Below, piece by piece: positions 12,201 through 20,512 of a stretch of 64,000 nt of DNA; positions within the stretch are counted from its first letter, which is position 1, and the number at the start of each line of letters is the position of its first letter. Position numbers and translations under genes: made by a program. The stretch spans positions 9,114,001 through 9,178,000 of the forward strand of contig NC_057764.1 of assembly GCF_010389155.1 (NCBI RefSeq). The letters are read 5' to 3'. This DNA is from Erigeron canadensis. Taxonomy: Eukaryota > Streptophyta > Magnoliopsida > Asterales > Asteraceae. The notes beneath the pieces were generated by a model. That model saw only the letters and a program-made list of their open reading frames with translations. It made no database searches and was not told the DNA's origin.

Positions 12201-12417
12201 TTCTTACGAACTTAAGATCTATTTTCGTTTAGTTATTGCTTACGAATTTAGCTTCTATCTTCGTTCTGTCTACTTAACGAATTTATTGGTTATCTTCGTT
12301 CAGACTTATTTTGCGAAATTAAGGATTAGGGTTTTTCAAATTAGGGTTTTTCAATTCTGCAATCCATTTATCGTGATTATTTATATTTGTTTCGATATTG
12401 TGATTGGTTTTGCAGAA
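9220..12417 (+). other. Long non-coding spacer between pol and accessory ORF of B
   Basis: About 3.2 kb without a convincing protein. Short open frames at 9951-10136 and 11417-11767 show no family features. The last ~800 bp (about 11515-12305) are dense in TTCGTT/AACGAA(C/T)TTA motifs, like the leader before gag. The sequence ends in TGATTGGTTTTGCAG directly before the accessory ATG, which looks like a splice acceptor. SIRE-like elements are known to have long spacers here; a splice from upstream is only inferred. Confidence 0.6.
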
Positions 12418-14137
12418 ATGGCTCTCGCTCCTCGTCAATTTGTGAAAAAGCATAATCTTGCACTGAATCTCGATCCCGATCAGCACAATTGCGAGCATTT
12501 TCATGAAATGTTCAACTACATTGCTCGCTCGAGATTATCTTTTGTTTTTTGTGATTCGCCAAGACTGGTTAGGCAATATATTGATTCTTTCTGGTCCACT
12601 GCTCATGAAGTCATGGTTGAAGGACAGAGTTTTGTACGTGCTACTGTTGAAGGCACCACTTTTGATTTCAATGCTGAATTGCTCCGCACTATTTTGCATC
12701 TAGGAGCAGAACCAGACGTCGAAGAAGAGGAAGACGTTGAGATGACATACGAGTTCGCACTTCTTCTTCATTGCTTTCAAAGGATGGGATTTGTTGGACA
12801 GGTCAAGCTTCCTTTCGACAAAAGTGGGTTTCAAGGACGATGGCGTTATCTAGCATATGCATTGCTCGTCTGTTTGAGCAATCGCAAGGCTGGATTTGAT
12901 CAACTGTCTGCTCAGATTGCATCGCAGATGGTTGCTTTGGTATATAATCGACCATATCCTTTCTCCCCATATTTTTATCAACAGTTTATTGATCAGATTA
13001 ACGCTAGGGGGAGAAAGCGATTTCTTTTGTATCCTCGCTTTGTGATGGCTATAGTTAGACATTTTTGTCCAGACTTAGAATATGACCAAGGTCCTCGCTA
13101 CGTTCTTCATGCTTGGCCTTCGCGTCTTTTTGCTGATCTTGAGGCCAATACGAGTAATGTGGCTGGTCTCCATGATCCACCACTTTTTGGTCACCTGATT
13201 AATCCAAACTATCGATCTCGTCTTGAGAATGATATGTTTGTGGATGATGTTGATGCCGATTCTGATTCTGGTTCTTCTGAGAGTTCTGTTGATGGTTCTG
13301 ATGATGATTCAGGGGATGAGTCTGCTGGTTCAGATGATGGACATGATGGAGATGATGTTGATAGTTCCGACGGTTCTGCGGCTACAAATGCGACAGACAC
13401 AGATGATTTTGCTGCTGCTGAACGTCGAACTAAGATGATTCATGACGTCGCGGCTGCTTCTGCAAGTGATCATTCGCATCAGTCGTTTGATCAAGAGGGT
13501 GTTGCGTTCCATATAGAACGTAGAAGCAAGACTTGTCATGCTATTCCTGCTCTTTCAGATTCAGCTAACTCCACTCCTGCTGCTGTTGCTGAGATTGATC
13601 CTGATGTTGCAGCTCAGCATGATTCTGAATTACGTGAGATTTTTGAGGATATGGAAGATCCTGTAAACAGAGCAAGTTCGGTTACTCCGGCGAAGAGGCA
13701 CGGGAGTATTGATCTTCAATATACCAGAATTAAGCGTCGACGTGTTGTTGAAGCTTCTTCTGTAGCAATGCCTGATCCTCCAAGACCGACTGCTGCTGTT
13801 GCTCCTGTTCTTGGTCGTCGTGTTGATCTTTTGGAGACCAGAGTTCGCACTTTGGAGTCTGATCTCACTGATACTCGCGCTGCCTTAACCTTTTTGATCA
13901 ACTAGGTCAAGAATCAAGGGGGAGAAGTTCCTGAAGAGGTTTGCAGATTGTCAGCGGTTCAACCAAGACGTCAGAATGACGATGATGATGCTGATAATGC
14001 TGGTGAAAGGAATGTTTCTCGCCCAGTTGAAGATAGAGGAAAGGGTGCAGCAATCGTGGGGGAGACAGGAGGTGATACTTCTCAGCAAGGTGCTTCTGGT
14101 TATGGTGCTGGTCCTTCTGGTGCTCCTCGTGATTCAG
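12418..14137 (+). pseudogene. Element B accessory ('env-like') ORF, first part
   Basis: I start it at ATG 12418 because the 91 codons open upstream are low-complexity and a TTTTGCAG acceptor lies just before this ATG. Residues 1-260 form a compact globular region (FVKKHNLALNL, LVRQYIDSFWSTA, GRWRYLAYALLVCLS, KRFLLYPRFVMAIV). Next come an acidic Asp/Ser tract (about 275-325), a basic RIKRRRV patch (about 440) and a short coiled coil (LLETRVRTLESDLTDTRAAL, about 468-490). TAG at 13903-13905 interrupts; the frame stays open to 14145. Similar ORFs follow pol in Asteraceae copia elements and are sometimes labelled synaptobrevin/longin-like; that label is from memory and no longin fold was shown. 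I see no signal peptide or membrane anchor, so a true envelope role is unsupported. Confidence 0.75.
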
Positions 14138-14340
14138 GTTTCTAATTTTGATTATGATAAAGATTTTTAGATAGAATGTATAATTGATTGTGTGTAATAA
14201 GTTATGACATTTTGTGTAATGACATTTTGTGTAATGAAAATGTAATCTATCTTATTTCAATACAAGTACATTTCATCTTTATTATAATTGTCATGATTAT
14301 TCTTTCTATTCTGGTGTTCATTTTGTGTAAATTTAAATAG
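14138..14340 (+). other. Probable intron in the accessory ORF of B
   Basis: A GT at 14138 follows GATTCAG, and the segment ends TTTAAATAG at 14340. It is 203 bp, AT-rich and free of coding character. Removing it joins phase-1 codon halves into GAT and keeps the frame open from the first part (which otherwise stops at 14143-14145) into the next coding block, whose unspliced frame is different. GT-AG ends, length, composition and frame rescue all agree; there is no transcript evidence. Confidence 0.6.
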
Positions 14341-15446
14341 ATGATCCAGATTATACAGATTTATTCTTTGATGGTGATAAGCTCGAGGAAGGCGAATTTG
14401 TCCCTGAACCAAATCTAGATATATTCAAGAAGCCTTATGGGTTTGATGAAGTATGGGACTCAATTCCTGAAGATCCGTTGATTGAAGAGAATAGAGTGTT
14501 GGATCAGAAGAGATCAGATGTTAGGGAAAGAATGCTTCAAGTCCCATTCAGCAGCCTAACTCAAGTTTTACATTTTGTTGTGTATGCTAAGAATGGTGAT
14601 GTATCGATTCCATCTGACTATGAGGTTAATGTGACAAGGCCATTCAATTCAAATGATTTTCAAGTTCCTCTCAGAGATGATGATTCATTACATATTGTTG
14701 ATCGACCTGTTCCCGAGAAAAGAGTGAATGATTGGATAGTACATAGGGAAACGTGGAAACAAAATCTGTATTGAACTCATATCTCGGATAAAGATGCTGC
14801 AAAGTACAAGACAATCATCTGGAGTTGGTTTTATGATGATGAATTGAAGTTGTTTGTGCTTAAAAGACCAGAAGGTTGTCAGTACTTAGCGTGGTGTGAG
14901 AGACATTTCAGAAGTTTATGTGAAGAAGATTTACATGAGCTTGGAAATAACTGGATTATCAATCCAAGCGATGATGGCTTAGCTGATGTTGTTGGTAAGA
15001 ATCTCAGATAAGATTTCTGGTTAAGGAAGAACATGAAAGATTCTGATAAACCACAGTTTAAGATTGAGCCAAGATCGAAGAAAAGAATGGTTAAGCCAGA
15101 CAAAACAGTTGAGTTTGTTCAACATGATATTAAGTTCATGATCAAGGTCCCTGCCAAGAAATGGGCACAAGATGCCTTGGACAAGATGGATAATTGGGAA
15201 ATTGATCGAAATTCTGGTGAAGCCAAGATGTATGCAGATTCAAAGAAGAAGATTTTGTTGATAAGAGTTTATGATCCGATGCAGCTGGTGAACTTCTCAA
15301 GAAATGATCTGAGAAAGTTGTACGATACAGAGTGTTCGTTTTTGCCATTTTGGAAGCATGAAGAAAGTAGATATCGTAAGATACTTCAACTCTGCTTACA
15401 TGAAGATATTCATGCAAATAGCAAAAGATTGTTGTTTGATGAATGA
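14341..15446 (+). pseudogene. Element B accessory ORF, second part
   Basis: One frame reads from 14341 (DDPDYTDLFFDGD) to TGA at 15444-15446 with only two interruptions: TGA 14772-14774 and TAA 15009-15011. Visible features are an acidic start, FSSLTQVLHFVVYAKNGD (about 14537-14600), a Trp-rich segment (IIWSWFYDDELKLFVLKRPEG), a basic RSKKRMVKPDK patch (about 15072) and LIRVYDPMQLVNFSRNDL near the end. I do not recognise a named domain. With the proposed splice the two parts would make a protein of about 941 residues if the stops were sense codons. It ends about 40 bp before the polypurine tract, so it is the last ORF of the element. Confidence 0.65.
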
Positions 15447-15485
15447 TCAGATTTTGAAGACTAATAAATCGAAGGTGCTACTGTC

Positions 15486-15496
15486 AAAGGGGAGTT
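15486..15496 (+). other. Element B polypurine tract
   Basis: AAAGGGGAGTT directly precedes the 3' LTR start TGTTGATG. Confidence 0.88.
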
Positions 15497-16136
15497 TGTT
15501 GATGCACGTTGATGTGACAACAGCAACTTAGATTTGATATGTCGTTTGGATTGAGACATTATGTTAATTTATGTCGTATCTATATATGTAATTGATAGAT
15601 TATGGACTTTATGTTTTGGTAATGATCGATTACATGTTTTGCTGTTATATATATGTGTTATGTATGATGTTTGTTGTGTGATATACAAGTACAAACATAA
15701 TATGTGTTAGGATTCCTTAATATGAAACACTTAGGAATATAACTAAGTCTTATATCTAACGAAGATAAGGTATATCTTCGTTAGAGGCAAACGAAGATAA
15801 ACTTCGTTTGGTACAAACGAAGATTAACTTCGTTATATGGGCTGGGCAGCTAAGTTCGTAAGAACAAAGCCCAGCAAGCCCAGTTCGACCTGAAACATAT
15901 ATATACGAATGAATACCCTAAAATAAGGTATCACATTCGACAGACACATACTCCAGACACCTAAGTTCGTTCTATAGCTTATAGAAACGAATATAGCATC
16001 ATACGGCTGATTATTTACTTGATAATTAGCGATATACCAGTTTACTAATCAAACTAGTTATCTCGTGAGGATTCCGCACTCACGACATAATCATAGACGA
16101 TCTCGAGAGCGATCTGTAGCTATCAAGGGACTCACA
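15497..16136 (+). repeat. Element B 3' LTR
   Basis: 640 bp, TGTTGATG to ACTCACA, matching 6525-7164 with about ten single-base differences. It is followed by the AAATC target-site duplication at 16137-16141. Confidence 0.95.
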
Positions 16137-16141
16137 AAATC

Positions 16142-16301
16142 CTTTCAAAGATTTATAGATAATCGGTTTTGGGGGTATCGATTTATGTGTTTATATCCGA
16201 AAATGTCATAGATCCGAGATGTTAGACCAAACTCCTTGTGGATCCGAAAACAATGAACCGAAATCTTCTTAAAATCCGAAATCCATGGTTCGAAATCCAC
16301 C
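16142..16301 (+). repeat. Middle gypsy LTR, second segment
   Basis: It continues the LTR interrupted at 6524 and matches 20700-20861 closely, with repeated GATCCGAAA motifs. The last five bases, CCACC (16297-16301), are duplicated at 17796-17800. Confidence 0.88.
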
Positions 16302-17795
16302 TGATGTGCGAAATCTAGCTTTAAATTTATAACACGATTTACCGAAAATACTGATAACTACACATTCACAGGCAGTGTACCTGATCGTATGCAGTATAGT
16401 AAAAAAAATGGTAAGCCGAGATCGTTCGCAAGGACTTAAACAAACATTTGTAAAAACGTTTAATATTACAAGTAAAATGGGGGGTTTTGTGGCCGAGTTG
16501 ACACGATGCAAGTAGTTAGTTGAAAATTAGTAATCCCAAAGGATTAATCGAAAAAGAGATTGTAGTTTAAAACAAGAATTTAAAGGTCACCCATCTTGAT
16601 TTCGCTCAACAGAATGTTAGGATTGCATTTTTGATGAAGTTCAAATTCAATTTAGTGATTTAATAACCGAGACTCAAATCTATTGCCAACCCCGTACCCG
16701 TCAAGTTAACAACTTATTTTATTCTCTTGTAATAACTAGTTTCATTATTAAGACCGGTACCCCGAGACGCCTTTTTATAACTTCCCTAGTTAAACAATGG
16801 TTTTGGTCATTTTAGATAACAATTTTGCCTATCGATTGTACCCAACCGTCAACCCGTTAATTCTTATCAAATATTGATTACCCTCTACCGTACCTTCATA
16901 GAACCAATTGGTTCTAACTAAGCAATCAAAATAACTTATACCCAAATCCTAGTCGTCACTAAGCAATGAGCACAAATCATCTGCAATCAATAATTGAATA
17001 ACAAAGAATTAATAGATTAAGTTCACGACAAAACGTTAAATCAAATCACTTGAATTAATAAATATTGTGCAATCCCTACATAATGTCTCACTCCATCAAG
17101 ATGGATGAAAAGGCGATTAGCCACTCATATTAGATATGAAATAACAAATCAAAACGAAAGAATTCATTGTTACCGAATACAAAGGATTGAAAAACGAATA
17201 ACGAAATGATTCCGAACGAGTCTTTGATCCTCCACAATGATGAAAAATAAGATAAACCCTAGGAAAAGCTCTTAAAATCGTCTGAATAGTGAAAGATAGG
17301 TTTTTGGAATGTTTATTGCAGCTATTTATATGCTGACTAAATTCAGCAGATTCGACATGACACTGCGCCACAGTCCCAAACTGCGTCGCAGTGTCTTCTT
17401 TGACTATCTTGATTTTGACTTTCTTTGACTGGCCTTCTATCGTATATACACAAACTGCGTCACAGTTTGCCTATGCTGCAAAGCAGTTTTAACCTCGACT
17501 TGGAATACTGCGGCGCATGACCATTCTGCGTCGCAGTGTCCTGTTGACTTGCGGTGACCATTTTGAACAGCTTTGACTTTCTTCGATTCTTTACCTACGA
17601 GCCACGTGAAACATCCGTAAACACCCATTTTGCTCCAGAAACTTAGTTTTCTGCAAAATATCGCTTAGGTACCTGTTTTTCACCTGAAACATTAACAAAT
17701 ACCATAAACGCACCAAATGTATACGAAAACGACTCGTAATCCTCGCTAATCGACACTTTAAGCTATGGGAAATGGGCATAAAATACGACATATCA
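16302..17795. mobile_element. Solo LTR, 1494 bp, family unknown
   Basis: An insertion with ends TGATGTG and CATATCA (a short inverted repeat of TG...CA type), flanked by the perfect 5-bp duplication CCACC and absent from the paralogous LTR at about 20861. It has no pol, primer site or second LTR, so it is a solo LTR left by LTR-LTR recombination. It contains a cluster of CTGCG.CGCAG palindromes at 17360-17545. Orientation and family cannot be fixed from sequence alone; its length suggests gypsy. Confidence 0.82.
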
Positions 17796-17800
17796 CCACC

Positions 17801-18383
17801 TTCTTGGTAAAATTTTAGGTTGTAATGTGTTCTTGATTCTTGTTCTTGACTTATGGGATCCGGAAATATATATATAAATTCGAAACTTAAAAGAAATCCG
17901 TGATTAAAGTGTCATTCGGATGATTTCCAGTTAGATTTAGTCTAGAATTGAGTTGTAATCTTGTTTATAACATAGAAATCTTGTTCAATTCTTCATCTCG
18001 ATCGGATCTGTTATTGTTCCTGATCCTTGATTCGGTCAAACCGAAAATACTTTACTTTTGGCTTCAAAAATGGTTCTGTTTTGTGTTTGGTGTTTTGATC
18101 TAGTGTTGTTCTTGAATTGTGAATCGGTCAAACTTGGTCAACTGTGGGTCAACAGCGGTCAAACCGGTCGGAAAACGCTTTTGGCTCAAAAATTAGGTTT
18201 TTAGTGTATTTGGGGCTTATTTGGATCTTATTTGGTTAAATTGGATTCTATAGGTCAAAATTGGTTAGGGATTGGAAAGGTCAAAATTAGGGTTTTGGTC
18301 TATGTCAAAATTGAACATTCTTGGTCAAAATTCAGATTTGGAATCATGATAATTAGGCCATGTTTATAACTCATTTCAAACAA
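17801..18383 (+). repeat. Middle gypsy LTR, third segment (3'-truncated)
   Basis: It continues the LTR from TTCTTGGTAA and parallels 20862-21458. It breaks off after ACTCATTTCAAACAA, where the copy at 21458 continues into ATTTCGGAG. Roughly 1.35 kb of LTR 3' end is missing, and the sequence passes through a 24-bp filler into RT sequence. Confidence 0.85.
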
Positions 18384-18407
18384 TCAAAATTGAACACTCT
18401 TGTTCAA

Positions 18408-19545
18408 GACAAGGGATTTATTAGACCTAGCCAGTCACCATGGAGAGCGTGTTTTATTCATCAGAGAGAAGGATGATTCATTTCGCACGTGTATTGACTA
18501 TCGTGAGCTGAATAAGCTAACAGTGAAGAATCTTTATCCTCTTTCTAGGATTGATGATTTATCCGACCAGCTTCAAGGTGCAAAGTGTTTGTCAAGATTG
18601 ATTCATGTTTAGGGTATCATCAATAAAGTGTACATGAAGACGACATACCAATAACCGCTTTTAGGACAAGATACAGACGATTCGAATTTACAGTGATGCC
18701 CTTTGGAGTAACTAACGCTCTGACAATGTTCATGGACTAGATGAATAGAGTGTGTTGATCGTATTTGGACAAGTTTTGTTATTGTGCTTATCGACGACAA
18801 TCGAGTTACTCAAAGACAAAAGAGGAACATACTGAACACTTGAGAAAGGTACTAGAATTATTGAGGAAAGAAAAACTGTATGGAAAGTTCTCTAAATGTG
18901 AATTCTGGCTAAATGAGGTACACTTTTTGAGACATGATGTGATCAAGGATGGAATACATGTAGATCCTAGCAAGGTTAATTCAGTTAAGAATTAGAGAAC
19001 GCCAGAGACGCCGACTGAGGTTAGACGGTTCTTTGGTTTGGCAGGTTATTATAAAAGATTCATTGAAAAATTTTCTAAGATTATGTTGCCGCTAGCGCAA
19101 TTGACGTAGAAAGATAGGCCGTATGTTTAAGACGAGAATCAAGAAAAAGCGTTTTAGAATTTGAAGGATAGGTTGTGTAATCCACCGATTTTGAGTCTGC
19201 TATAAGGATCAGATGATTTTGTAGTGATTGCGATGCATCGTGTTAAGGATTAGATTGTGTACTCATGCAAAATGGCAAAGTGATCGCGTACACCTCATGA
19301 CAATTAAAGGTTTATGGGAAGATCTACACAACTCATGATTTGGAGTTAGGAGCAGTGATTTTTGCATTAAAGTGCTGGAGGCACTAGTTGTATAGAACCA
19401 AGTGTGTAATCTACACGAATTACAAAAGTCTGTTGCATATAGCAGTAAGATCTGAATATGATGTAAAGGAGATGACATTCGTTATCACCCGCGGAAAGCC
19501 AATGTAGTGACCAATGCCCTAAGCCGTAAAGAAAGGGTTAACCAT
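18408..19545 (+). pseudogene. pol: Gypsy RT-RNase H remnant (A')
   Basis: It starts abruptly at the [10 protein letters not shown] block of RT and follows A nearly base for base. [10 protein letters not shown] is at about 18488, the FIDD-type block (here AYRRQSS in the shifted frame) at about 18790, RRFFGLAGYYKRFI at about 19025 and the RNase H tail at about 19500-19545. It carries the same TAG (18610-18612), the same extra T before FIDD, and the same TAG after VNSVKN (18993-18995) as A. A deletion near 19472 has removed the segment spanning the YHPGK region relative to A. Confidence 0.85.
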
Positions 19546-20512
19546 AGACGAGTATGTGTGACGGGAATGCAAGAAGTGTTAGAGATCATATCACAGAAGC
19601 ACGGACAGTGGTTGTTGGCAATGAAGAACTTCTCAAGAGGGAATTGCGAGGTATGGAACAACATTTAGATATAAGAGACGATGGTGGATTTTATTTTGTG
19701 AACAGCCTATGGGTTCCTTTCACTGGTGATTTAAGGACATTGATTACGAACGAAGCTCATAATTAAGGTATAAGGTACCTCCGTGCACTGACAAGATGAA
19801 CTTTGAAATACGTGAGCGTATTGGTGCCTGGAATGAGAAAGGGTGTTGCTGAGTTTGTAAGTCAATACTTAACGTGTTTACGTGTGAAAGCGGAACATCA
19901 AAAGCCTGTTGGACTACCATAAATCCTTGAATAGAAGTTGGAGTGTATGACCATGCATTTTATTACAAAGTTTCCCAGGACGAAGGAAGGTCAGGATATG
20001 ATTTGGGTGATTGTCAATAGACTGACAAAGTCTGCTTATTTCTTGGTCATTCGTGAAAAAGTCTCCGTAGAGGAATTGGTGAAGAAGTATGCAAAAGAAG
20101 TCGTATCGAAACATGGTGTACCAGTTTCGATTATTTCAGACAGAGATACTCACTTTAATTTTCAGTTTTGGCGAGGGTTTCAGAAGACCTTTGGGAGTAG
20201 AATAAATATGAGTACGGTGTACATACTCAATCTGATGATCAGAGTGAATGTACAATTCAGACTTTAGAAGACATGTTGAGAGCCTGTGTCCTGGACTTTG
20301 GAGGTAACTAAGATAACCATCTATATTTGATAGAATCCTCTTACAACAATAGCTATCACGCGAGTATTAATATGACACCTTTCAAGGCATTGTATAGATG
20401 GGAGTGTAGATTACATGTCGCGTGGGCTGACTTTGGTGATAGACGTTTGGTCGTATCTGAACTTATTGAAGAGACCGTTGAGAAAAAAATTCAGATTAAA
20501 GAGTGACTTAGA
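19546..20512 (+). pseudogene. pol: Gypsy integrase remnant (A')
   Basis: It matches A 3990-4960, including the core DMIWVIVNRLTKSAYF (the aspartate neighbourhood now reads VNR) and HGVPVSIISDRDTHF at about 20113-20155. It shares with A the garbled segment after RINMSTVYILN. The copy stops at about 20512 after ATTAAAGAGTGACTTAGAC and joins LTR sequence, so the chromodomain-like tail, polypurine tract and LTR start are deleted. Confidence 0.83.

Larger units (their letters stand above)
6525..16136 (+). mobile_element. Copia element B (SIRE-type, non-autonomous, with accessory 3' ORF)
   Basis: Two 640-bp LTRs (6525-7164 and 15497-16136; about 10 differences counted by eye) flank the element, with target-site duplication AAATC at 6520-6524 and 16137-16141. 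The empty site is preserved in the LTR copy near 20690-20705. The interior holds a primer site, an N-terminal gag fragment, the C-terminal half of RT plus RNase H, a 3.2-kb spacer, and a large accessory ORF of the type placed after pol in SIRE-like copia elements. Gag C-terminus, protease, integrase and the first half of RT are deleted, so it could only have moved with help in trans. An LTR divergence near 1.6% makes it a fairly recent insertion. Confidence 0.93.

Noticed and set aside
12145..12417. Upstream extension of the accessory ORF of B (91 more codons)
   Set aside because: The added residues are Phe/Tyr-rich translation of the TTCGTT repeat region. A splice-acceptor-like TTTTGCAG stands directly before ATG 12418, and the globular region starts there.
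12418..15446. Calling the accessory ORF of B a genuine envelope protein
   Set aside because: I see no signal peptide, no convincing membrane segment and no furin-like site. 'Env-like' refers only to position after pol.
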